Shown here: in pieces, positions 32,424-39,517 of the stretch
Layout: each line of letters begins with the position of its first letter
Position numbering within the stretch: the first letter of the stretch is position 1
Source of the DNA: Bacillota bacterium
GTDB lineage: Bacteria; Bacillota; UBA4882; UBA8346
Length of the DNA: 40,194 nt
Direction of reading: 5' to 3'
NCBI GenBank assembly: GCA_023402395.1
Contig: JAEYGI010000061.1
Coordinates: 1-40,194 of the forward strand
Translations under genes and position numbers: made by a program
The notes under the pieces: model-generated
What the model was told of the DNA's origin: nothing
The model's input: the letters and a program-made list of their open reading frames with translations, nothing else
Databases searched by the model: none

Positions 32424-33731
32424 ATGATGGTAAAAAAGGTATGGCTGGCAGTCCTGGTTTTAAGCTTGGTGGCGGCATGTTCCCTGCCGTTTGCCGGAGC
32501 GGCCGGCAAAGACCAGAAGATCGAACTGATCTTTTGGGATGAAAACCCCGGTCCCGAACGGACCCCGCACTTGCAGGAACTGGTGAAACGTTTCCAAAGC
32601 CAGAATCCGAACATCACCGTCAAATATGTCGGAATCCCGTCCAAATCGGCCGCTGAGAAATACAATATCGCCATTGCCGCCGGCGAGACCCCGGATGTGG
32701 CCGGGTGCCCGGGCAGCTGGCTCTCTACTTTGCTCGCCCAAAACGCGCTGCTCCCCTTGGACTCCTATTTCAAGAAATGGAACGAACACACCAAGATCGG
32801 CGAATCCTATATTCAGCAAATCCGGGGCAACGCAACCGACAAGAAGCTGTACATGCTGCCCAACACCGCCAATCACTTCACCATGTGGTACCGGGCCGAC
32901 CGTTTCAAGGCCGCCGGTTTGAGCGAGCCAAAGACCTGGGATGATTTCTTCACGGCCGTCGAAAAACTGACCGACAAAAAAAACGTCCAATACGGCACCA
33001 GCATCCGCGGCGGCTCGGGCAACGACACGCCGCTGTTGGCCGGGATCATTTCCTACTCCGGAATCACCTCCTTCTTTGACAAGAAGGGCAAATGCTTGAT
33101 TAACAGTCCGGCGGCGGTGGCCTTTGTCGAAAAGTACGCCGGGCTCTACAAAAAGTACACCCCGGAAAGTGACATCACCAACGGCTACAAAGAGATGGTC
33201 GGCGCCTTCGACAGCGGCGTCGCCAATATCATCTTCCATAATCTCGGCTCCTACGGCGAACACCGGGCCGCTTTGAAAGACGGCCAATACGCGGCCGCGG
33301 CTTACCCCATCTCCGTCACCGGCAAACGGGTGTACATGGCGGGCGTGGTCAACGGCGACGTCATCTTCAAAAACACCAAAAACCGGGACGCGTCCTGGAA
33401 ATTCTTGAGCTTCCTGGCGTCCGCCGATTCGCAACGGCTCTGGAATCAAAAGATCGGCCAGATTCCGACCCATGTCGATCTCTTGAAAGAAGACTGGGTC
33501 AAGTCGGCCCAACACATCAGCGCCCTGGGCGACGCCTTTGCCCTGAAAGAGACGATCTCCGTCAATCAGCCCGAGTATTTGCCGGATTACAAAAGCATCC
33601 GCATTCAGGTGATCGAGCCGGGCTTCCAGGCGGTGATGATCGGCCGGAAAACCGCCAAGCAATTCCTGGATGAACTGGCGGCGGTATTGGAGAAAGCCGA
33701 GAAAGAGTACAGAGCCAGTTTGAAGAAGTAA
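32424..33731 (+). CDS. CUT1 extracellular sugar-binding lipoprotein
   Basis: A 435-residue solute-binding protein (SBP_bac_1) delivering an oligosaccharide to the permease pair. A lipobox VAAC places the lipidated cysteine at residue 19. The mature start has IELIFWDENPGPERTPHLQE, with later LVKRFQSQNPNITVKY and AAGETPDVAGCPGSW, and a C-terminal segment with the QAVMIGRKTAKQFLDELA pattern. AAGGAGG precedes the tandem ATGs at 32424/32427. It follows the permeases by 50 bp and ends in a terminator inside the first copy of a direct repeat. Proximity to a lyase-like gene suggests that its ligand is a product of that enzyme; this is inference. Confidence 0.93.
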   Translation: MMVKKVWLAVLVLSLVAACSLPFAGAAGKDQKIELIFWDENPGPERTPHLQELVKRFQSQNPNITVKYVGIPSKSAAEKYNIAIAAGETPDVAGCPGSWLSTLLAQNALLPLDSYFKKWNEHTKIGESYIQQIRGNATDKKLYMLPNTANHFTMWYRADRFKAAGLSEPKTWDDFFTAVEKLTDKKNVQYGTSIRGGSGNDTPLLAGIISYSGITSFFDKKGKCLINSPAAVAFVEKYAGLYKKYTPESDITNGYKEMVGAFDSGVANIIFHNLGSYGEHRAALKDGQYAAAAYPISVTGKRVYMAGVVNGDVIFKNTKNRDASWKFLSFLASADSQRLWNQKIGQIPTHVDLLKEDWVKSAQHISALGDAFALKETISVNQPEYLPDYKSIRIQVIEPGFQAVMIGRKTAKQFLDELAAVLEKAEKEYRASLKK

Positions 33732-33938
33732 GGTAAGCCGGGGCAAGGGATTGAACAACCCGATATCATGCGGTAACCAACACGGGCATCAAGGAATGAT
33801 GCCCGTGTTGCGTTATGCAGGTTGATTCAACATTTCAATCCATCCTCCGCTTTTTCCTAACGCTTGGCATCAAGTAATCATCTGCACCGAAAGTTCCCTA
33901 AAAAATAGCCAACAAACACTGGAAAAAGGCTAAATACA
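33721..33938. repeat. Direct repeat, left copy (includes terminator)
   Basis: From the last codons of the sugar-binding gene (TGAAGAAGTAAG) through GGAAAAAGGCTAAATAC, this segment matches 35972-36186 in the same orientation with mostly scattered substitutions and small indels. The repeat carries its own terminator and the stretch GCGTTATGCAGGTTGATTCA in both copies. Confidence 0.85.
33779..33809 (+). terminator. Terminator after the sugar-binding gene
   Basis: AACACGGGCATCA (33779-33791) pairs perfectly with TGATGCCCGTGTT (33797-33809) around five bases. A long U-run is lacking, but the 13-bp stem is strong and the same hairpin recurs after the lyase gene. Confidence 0.7.
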
Positions 33939-34059
33939 ATTTCCCGCCGATCATTTATAATTTAATCAGCTTTTAACCGGTACCTGCCCATGCGTGATCG
34001 CCTTCAGGTTCTGATCCGGTTCAACAAGGTAAGCAACCTAGGAATGGGGGATGTAACTG

Positions 34060-35982
34060 ATGAAAAAGAAAAATGCCGGTGTGTTGTTTCTCTGCTGCCT
34101 GTTATCACTCTTGGCCGCGCCATGGGTTCCATCTATGGCGGCGGACCCCTCTCCGCAGCGACTTCCAATATCTGAGGTGACGGCAAGTTCCAATGACGGC
34201 AACCTTCCCGCCAACACCATCGACGATGATTTGGCGACCCGTTGGTCGGCCAAGGGGGATGGCGAATGGATCCGTTTCGACCTCGGCAGCGTTCAAACTC
34301 TTGGTTATGCAGGGATCGCGTTTCACAGCGGCAGCCAGCGGTTCACCAAATTTGAAATCGAAGTCTCCGCCGATGGCGTCGCATGGACCAAGGTGTTTTC
34401 AGGGCGAAGCAGCGGCAAAACCGAGGCAATCGAGGTTTTTGACTTTCCCGATCAAACAGCCCGGTATCTCAGAATCATCGGCCGTGGCAACTCCAAAAAC
34501 GACTGGAACAGCCTGACCGAAGTCCATCTTTATTCACCCAACCCGGCGGGTCTGGTCTTGACCAAGCTCGAACCCAAACCCAAGGAAGCACCGGTCCCGG
34601 TGGCCTATATCGAACCAGGGCTGATCAACCCGGACGGCTCGGAGCATGTCCTGCCCCGGCCCAACCCGGTGACCGGTAAAACCCTGAACGTGCTGGACTT
34701 CGGTGCGGATCCAACCGCTAACGCCGCCGATGACCGGCCCGCCATTCAAAAAGCCATCGACTCCGCCAATCCAGGGGATGAAGTGTACCTCCCCAACGGC
34801 GTCTATAACTTGCACAGCGGGTCGGAAACCGATCGGGTCAGCCATCTGACGCTGAAATCCGGAGTTAATCTGCGCGGCCAAAGCCAAGCCGGGGCGATCC
34901 TGGTTTCAAACTTTAACCCCGAGGACAATCAAAAATACAATACCCGGGTGTTGAAAGCGTTTGGATTGCGTGATATCCTGATCTCGAATCTAACGGTTAC
35001 TTCGACCTTCAACGGCAAATACTCCACGGATCATCGGATTAATAATCCCCACTCCGGGGGCCCGGTTTACGGGATCCATCTGGAGGATTACGCGGGGGAG
35101 CCATGCCGGAACATCACCATCAACGGGATCACCGTGGAAAAATTTCAACGGACCGGCATTCGGGTCAGTAAAAGCCATGACGTCGCCGTCCGGAACTGCG
35201 TCTTCCAAAACGCCACCGATGTCGGCGGCGGTGGCGCCGGATACGGAATCACCCTTCAGGGAGAGGGCCATGACAAGAACCGGATCGGCCATGCCAACGA
35301 CTCCCGGTACAATCTGGTGGAGAACTGCCGTTTTCTCGGCCCTTATCTCCGCCATGGCATTATTATCCAATATTTCACCCATAACAACGCCGTACGGAAC
35401 AACGTTTTTGAAAAGACGATCCTCGACGCCATTGATCTCCACGGCGAGGACGAATACTTTAATGAAGTTTACGGCAATCAAGTCCGCGACGTTTTGACCG
35501 GAGCCGGCATCGCCTTGGGCAACACCGGAGCGACTCATGATGCGTCCGGGCCTTATAATCATATCCACGGCAATACCATCACCAACTGCCGGGAAGGGAT
35601 CAAGGTATCTCTGGGCTCGCCGGATACCCTCATTGAAAACAATATGATTACCGGCTGTTCCGTACCGGCCGGACGGGGCATCTACGTTTTGAACGCGCCC
35701 CGGACCATGATTAGAGGGAACAAAATATCCGGCAACAACTCCGACGGCTTCTGGGGAATCCTGCTGGCCCACGATGCCGGCGATCCCAAAAACGGCGGCG
35801 CCGGGGATCCACAGGACATTCAGATCATCGGAAACCAGATCCATAATAACCGCAACGGCCTGAAGATCGAGACCGGGACGGGAATTGTCGTAAAAGGCAA
35901 TAGGATTGCCAACAACCAAGACCAGGATTTCGTCAGCGCCGTTAAAGTCAGCGACCAAGAGATTCCGTTGCTGAAGAAGTAA
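34060..35982 (+). CDS. Secreted F5/8C (CBM32-like) plus parallel beta-helix polysaccharide lyase-like protein
   Basis: A 640-residue exported protein. A signal peptide spans about 1-28. An F5/8-type C (discoidin, CBM32-like) domain follows at about 37-160 (EVTASSNDGNLPANTIDDDL, WIRFDLGSVQTLGYAGIAFH, ARYLRIIGRGNSKNDWNSLTE). The rest (about 208-625) is a right-handed beta-helix of the pectate-lyase-3 type, opening with LNVLDFGADPTANAADDRPA and carrying many N-rich coils such as NHIHGNTITNCREGIKV. It probably binds and cleaves an acidic or substituted polysaccharide; substrate and mechanism (lyase or hydrolase) cannot be told. GGGGG lies before ATG. It follows a sugar importer and is flanked by a direct repeat. 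Confidence 0.85.
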   Translation: MKKKNAGVLFLCCLLSLLAAPWVPSMAADPSPQRLPISEVTASSNDGNLPANTIDDDLATRWSAKGDGEWIRFDLGSVQTLGYAGIAFHSGSQRFTKFEIEVSADGVAWTKVFSGRSSGKTEAIEVFDFPDQTARYLRIIGRGNSKNDWNSLTEVHLYSPNPAGLVLTKLEPKPKEAPVPVAYIEPGLINPDGSEHVLPRPNPVTGKTLNVLDFGADPTANAADDRPAIQKAIDSANPGDEVYLPNGVYNLHSGSETDRVSHLTLKSGVNLRGQSQAGAILVSNFNPEDNQKYNTRVLKAFGLRDILISNLTVTSTFNGKYSTDHRINNPHSGGPVYGIHLEDYAGEPCRNITINGITVEKFQRTGIRVSKSHDVAVRNCVFQNATDVGGGGAGYGITLQGEGHDKNRIGHANDSRYNLVENCRFLGPYLRHGIIIQYFTHNNAVRNNVFEKTILDAIDLHGEDEYFNEVYGNQVRDVLTGAGIALGNTGATHDASGPYNHIHGNTITNCREGIKVSLGSPDTLIENNMITGCSVPAGRGIYVLNAPRTMIRGNKISGNNSDGFWGILLAHDAGDPKNGGAGDPQDIQIIGNQIHNNRNGLKIETGTGIVVKGNRIANNQDQDFVSAVKVSDQEIPLLKK

Positions 35983-36186
35983 GACAAGTAAAGCAAGGGA
36001 TTAAACAACCCGATATAATGCAGTAACCAACACGGGCATCAGGAATGATGCCCGTGTTGCGTTATGCAGGTTGATTCATCGTTTTAATCCATCCTTCCCT
36101 TTTTCGTATAACGCTTCGCATCAAGTAATCATCCGCACCGGAGGCTCTAAAAAATAGCCGATAAACATTGAAAAAGGCCGAATATG
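35972..36186. repeat. Direct repeat, right copy (includes terminator)
   Basis: This is the second copy of the block at 33721-33938, starting in the final codons of the lyase gene and ending near GAAAAAGGCCGAATATG. The distance between copies is 2251 bp, so recombination between them would remove exactly the lyase gene while leaving an intact stop codon and terminator. Confidence 0.85.
36029..36058 (+). terminator. Terminator after the lyase gene
   Basis: AACACGGGCATCA (36029-36041) pairs with TGATGCCCGTGTT (36046-36058) around four bases. It is the same hairpin as at 33779-33809 with a loop one base shorter. Confidence 0.7.
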
Positions 36187-36316
36187 AAAAAATAAAAATA
36201 AAATCTTCAAGCTATGATTCGGGTATAATGTTATCTGAGTCATTTTCGCAAAGTGTGCAACTCATATCAGGTATTTACTTGGCAGGTTTAATAAAATTAG
36301 CAAAGGGGTGAAGCGG

Positions 36317-36661
36317 ATGTCAGTTCAAACCATAGAGTCAATGGCAAGATGGGTTGAAAATAATATCACGAAGAACCCGACCCTTAGAAAAATGTCATCC
36401 TATGTCGGCTATTCACCCTATTATTGCTCGGCGAAGTTCCGCGAACATATTGGAATCACATTCAAACAATTTCTTGCACAGTGTAGGTTAAAAGCCGCTG
36501 CGCATGATCTGCTAAATACCAATGATAAAATTACGGATATTGCCTTCCGGTATGGTTATTCATCATCGGAATCATTGACAAGGGCATTTGTTGCCGCTTT
36601 CAAATGCTCCCCGCGGCAATTCCGAAAATCTTCACCCAACCCGCGACTTTCAGGACTATAA
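36317..36661 (+). CDS. Stand-alone AraC-type DNA-binding protein
   Basis: A 114-residue protein consisting only of the AraC/XylS double helix-turn-helix (about 15-105): PTLRKMSSYVGYSPYYCSAK, FREHIGITFKQFLAQCRLKA and DIAFRYGYSSSESLTRAFVA, ending in CSPRQFRK. There is no sensor domain, as in SoxS, MarA and Rob-like regulators, so its activity is probably set by its amount. ATG 36317 is chosen with AAAGGGG upstream; GTG 36308 is alternative. It precedes the methionine aminopeptidase gene by 46 bp and may share its transcript. Base composition here is lower in GC than to the left. Confidence 0.88.
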   Translation: MSVQTIESMARWVENNITKNPTLRKMSSYVGYSPYYCSAKFREHIGITFKQFLAQCRLKAAAHDLLNTNDKITDIAFRYGYSSSESLTRAFVAAFKCSPRQFRKSSPNPRLSGL

Positions 36662-36707
36662 ACGATTGCTTCATCCTATTTTGTTTTTGTAAAGGTGAGA
36701 TGTCTCG

Positions 36708-37583
36708 ATGTCAAACAAATTAGGCAGAAACGAAGCGTGTTGGTGCGGTAGCGGCCAAAAATACAAAAAGTGCCATGCGCTTCTCGACGAAAAAATAGCA
36801 AGCTACGCCGCAAAAGGGTATGAGATACCTGACCGCAGTTTGCTGAAAACCCCAAAACAGACTGAGGGTATCCGCGAAAGCAGTAAGCTCAACATCGCTC
36901 TGCTGGATTATATCGGGGATTTTGTCGTCGCAGGCGTAACTACCGCAGAACTTGATCGGCTGATCTACGCCAAAACCAAAGAGCTCGGCGGCACACCCGC
37001 TACCCTAAACTACAATGGATTTCCCAAAAGCGTTTGCATCTCTATCAATGACGTGGTATGCCATGGCATCCCGTCAAGTCAGGTAAAGCTGCAAAACGGG
37101 GATATTGTTAATATTGACGTTTCCACTACCTACAATGGCTATTTTTCTGATTCATCGCGCATGTTTAGTATCGGTGAAGTCTCCGGTGAAAAAAGGCGGC
37201 TCGTTGAGGTGGCAAGAGAATGCATGGAGCTGGGAGTGCAACAAGTAAAGCCGTGGGGATTTCTCGGCGATGTAGGGCAAGCTGTGAACGACCACGCGAA
37301 AAAGAATGGATACACTGTAGTGGAAGACATCGGCGGGCATGGCATTGGCCTGCAATTCCATGAAGATCCGTGGGTTAGTTTTGTATCAAAACGAGGTGAA
37401 GGCATGCTGCTTGTACCTGGGCTGGTTTTCACCGTGGAACCGATGATCAATATGGGCAAGGCAAAGATATTCGCTAGCAAAGAAGATGGCTGGACAGTTT
37501 ATACAGTCGACGGAAAGCCGTCTGCCCAATGGGAAAAGACGGTTCTGGTAACGGATACCGGATGCGAAGTGTTGACGTATTAA
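36708..37583 (+). CDS. map: Methionine aminopeptidase with N-terminal SEC-C zinc motif
   Basis: A 291-residue type-I methionine aminopeptidase that removes the initiator Met from new proteins. An SEC-C motif occupies residues 1-25 (GRNEACWCGSGQKYKKCH), as in some clostridial and actinobacterial forms, where it may help ribosome binding. The pita-bread catalytic domain has all metal ligands: the aspartates in VNIDVSTTYNGYFSDSSRMF, the histidine in GGHGIGLQFHEDP, and glutamates in FTVEPMIN and QWEKTVLV; the substrate histidine is in VVCHGIPS. It is next to a regulator rather than in the usual ribosomal-protein cluster, suggesting an additional, possibly acquired, copy. Confidence 0.94.
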   Translation: MSNKLGRNEACWCGSGQKYKKCHALLDEKIASYAAKGYEIPDRSLLKTPKQTEGIRESSKLNIALLDYIGDFVVAGVTTAELDRLIYAKTKELGGTPATLNYNGFPKSVCISINDVVCHGIPSSQVKLQNGDIVNIDVSTTYNGYFSDSSRMFSIGEVSGEKRRLVEVARECMELGVQQVKPWGFLGDVGQAVNDHAKKNGYTVVEDIGGHGIGLQFHEDPWVSFVSKRGEGMLLVPGLVFTVEPMINMGKAKIFASKEDGWTVYTVDGKPSAQWEKTVLVTDTGCEVLTY

Positions 37584-37970
37584 AAAATGAAATATAATCG
37601 TCTCGTCTCGGCCGACGAAAGAATAGGCGAAATGACGGACTTGAATTTAGCTTGAATCGACTTGCCCGGCTGAACGGCGGTTGTTTTCGCTGCCACGTTC
37701 TTCTTCAGGCAGACCGAACCTCAAATCCGGCCTCTACATTCCAAATTAATATCCGGGTATCTATTATCTATATACGCTTTTCTATCTTTAAATCCAGCAG
37801 AAAGACCCAACCCCAACCTTAACCCCCCATCCTGCCATTGTATAAACAAGCCTCGTTGCAATATCACTATTATCTTTATAACTTATCCAAAACCAAATAA
37901 CGCATCGATAGTAATATTGGAATCATCAAATAATCAGAGTAATAATACATTGTAATTTGAGTACCAGTCT
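37584..37970. other. AT-rich intergenic stretch, no gene seen
   Basis: No coding frame, RNA gene or clear hairpin could be supported here. The sequence is AT-rich and marks the transition to the Rhs-associated region. Confidence 0.5.
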
Positions 37971-38304
37971 TTAATGCTCTACCGATTGTCCTCCCCAGAC
38001 TCCCCAACCATCAGAATACCCCCCCGTAAGGTTTACTTAACTCATCCAATATCTCCTGGACTCTAATAATATCTTCATAAACTAGCATCATACTTTTTGA
38101 GCAATAACATGTCCAACCTTTCTCATCGCCAAACTCTAGACTACAATTATAACCGTGTTTTTCAATAAGTCTTAATATTTTTTCACCACTAGCTTTATCT
38201 GGAACCGCTATAAAGAAATCTACCACATGTGGTATGCGAAAATTCGCTCCTTGCTCATGTATTAACTTTAAGGCGTTTCCATCTGCATCATCCGGAAAAA
38301 TCAA
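37971..38304 (-). pseudogene. RraB-family immunity-like gene, frameshifted in a C7 tract
   Basis: Start is TTG 38304 with GGAGG upstream, as in the copy at 39155-39490. The reading frame gives MIFPDDADGNALKLIHEQGA through CSKSMMLVYEDIIRVQEILD to KPYGGVF and stops at 38011 after 97 residues. A run of seven C (minus strand G7) near 38019-38025 replaces CCCACC of the intact copy. Removing one base restores YSDGWGVWGGQSVEH and the same stop position (37971), for 110 residues. The lesion is therefore a single-base expansion at the extreme C-terminus; the shortened protein may still fold. It follows an eroded toxin end. Confidence 0.75.
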
Positions 38305-38329
38305 ATTTATTCCTCCTTTTTGTGTATCT

Positions 38330-38466
38330 CTAAAGAATCCAATCAGACAGGTCATTACATGGATCATTTTTTTGCATATACTGCTGCATCGTAAGTTGCC
38401 AGTGAAGAAATGAATCTTCCGGGAAGAATATTGTAAAGAAGTTAATAACGCCTCCCCCAGTTCCAC
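38330..38466 (-). pseudogene. Orphan Rhs toxin C-terminal remnant 2
   Basis: Read in the right frame, this piece encodes GTGGGVINFFTIFFPEDSFL then HWQLTMQQYMQKNDPCNDLS and ends DWIL-stop, plainly homologous to the last roughly 45 residues of the Rhs protein at 39518-40194. No Rhs core or start codon precedes it. Longer open frames here pass through in other phases. The RraB-like gene follows after 25 bp, the same spacing as in the intact pair. Confidence 0.75.
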
Positions 38467-38516
38467 CGCCTTTTCCGCCTCTTGTACATTTAACTTTTCA
38501 ATAGCAGACCTTTACA

Positions 38517-38548
38517 AAAAGACCAGGGGCTATGAACCCTGGTCTTTT
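38517..38548 (-). terminator. Terminator after the putative immunity gene
   Basis: AAAAGACCAGGG (38517-38528) pairs perfectly with CCCTGGTCTTTT (38537-38548). On the minus strand the right arm ends in a T-run (CTTTTTG). It lies five bases past the stop codon of the gene at 38554-38997. Confidence 0.85.
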
Positions 38549-38553
38549 CTAAA

Positions 38554-38997
38554 TTAGCTCAAACTCCCGATTCTCTCAAAATATAGTGCATATTTATCTC
38601 CATCAAAAACATTTCCCCAATCACATTTTTTAATCAAATTACGGCTATATCCTCGTTTTTCACCAAATATGATAAAGCCCATTGGGGTATCCTGGATACT
38701 AACCGCAACTGAATTGCCATCATTCGACCATTTAAAAGATACGTCTGCCTCATTAACATCTAATCTCAAATAATTAACATCAACAAACTCAATAGACGCC
38801 GGTGGTGCCTCTGGTCGATATTTCTCAATTTCTGAAAATATAGGAGCTTTAACCTTATTGTATATCCAACAGTTTGCAATAGGTTTGGTCTGATTGACTT
38901 CGGTTAAATATAACCATCCTGCATTATCATCTTCTTCAAAAACTGCCCACCTTTTCGAAACGAGATTTTTTTCTGATACAAAAACATCATCACCCAT
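38554..38997 (-). CDS. Putative immunity protein of unrecognised family
   Basis: A 147-residue, acidic, soluble protein without signal peptide or membrane segment. It has WAVFEEDDNAGWLYLTE near residue 17, PIANCWIYNKVKAP, then VSFKWSNDGNSVAVSIQDTP and a C-terminal CDWGNVFDGDKYALYFER; overall it recalls small DUF2251-like proteins, but I am not sure of the family. GAGGATTCAA precedes ATG. It sits between two Rhs toxin-end remnants and has its own terminator, the usual context of an immunity gene in a polymorphic-toxin locus. Function is inferred from context only. Confidence 0.6.
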   Translation of the reverse strand: MGDDVFVSEKNLVSKRWAVFEEDDNAGWLYLTEVNQTKPIANCWIYNKVKAPIFSEIEKYRPEAPPASIEFVDVNYLRLDVNEADVSFKWSNDGNSVAVSIQDTPMGFIIFGEKRGYSRNLIKKCDWGNVFDGDKYALYFERIGSLS

Positions 38998-39032
38998 TTG
39001 AATCCTCTTTCTATTAAATCCTATGGCATTCT

Positions 39033-39108
39033 AAAGATTTCAATTAGAAAGGTCGTCATTACATAGATTTTTTTTGCATATACTGTTGCATTATAAGTTG
39101 CCACTGAA
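39033..39108 (-). pseudogene. Orphan Rhs toxin C-terminal remnant 3
   Basis: About 75 bp encode QWQLIMQQYMQKKSM and then stop, matching QWQLVMQRYMQKNN of the intact Rhs tail, and nucleotide similarity continues past the stop. No longer homologous frame is left. It lies just upstream (minus strand) of the gene at 38554-38997, as a toxin end lies before its immunity gene. Confidence 0.65.
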
Positions 39109-39154
39109 AAATGAGCCAGGTTCTCGTTTTCAATGGTTCTATTTAATATGGCCT

Positions 39155-39490
39155 TCAATGCTCTACAGATTGTCCTCCCCAGACTCCCCAACCATCAGAA
39201 TACCCACCGTAAGGTTTACTAATTTCATCTAGTAAAGCTTGTACTTTTATTAAATCCTCATAAACCAACATCATACTTTTCGAGCAAGTACATGTCCAAT
39301 CATTATATTGATTACTATAATCTAAACTACAATTAAAGCCATATTTCTCAACAAGTTTAGTGATCTTTTCTCCGATTTTTTTATCAGGAACAGCTATACA
39401 AAACTCAACAACATGAGGTTTATTAAAATCTGTCCCTAGCTCATATAATGTCTTTAACGCACCGCCATCAGCATCATTCGGAAAAATCAA
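39155..39490 (-). CDS. RraB-family protein, likely immunity protein for the Rhs toxin
   Basis: A 111-residue protein of the RraB (ribonuclease E inhibitor, DUF1260) family: IFPNDADGGALKTLYELGTD, KPHVVEFCIAVPDKKIGEKI, WTCTCSKSMMLVYEDLIKVQ and a C-terminal SKPYGGYSDGWGVWG. In proteobacteria RraB binds RNase E; here a position 27 bp after an Rhs toxin gene, repeated at the second locus, argues for use as an immunity protein. The start is TTG 39490, supported by AAAGGAGGAACG; the codon choice is shared with the second copy. Physical inhibition of the toxin is inference. Confidence 0.8.
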   Translation of the reverse strand: MIFPNDADGGALKTLYELGTDFNKPHVVEFCIAVPDKKIGEKITKLVEKYGFNCSLDYSNQYNDWTCTCSKSMMLVYEDLIKVQALLDEISKPYGGYSDGWGVWGGQSVEH

Positions 39491-39517
39491 AAAACGTTCC
39501 TCCTTTTCTGTATATTT

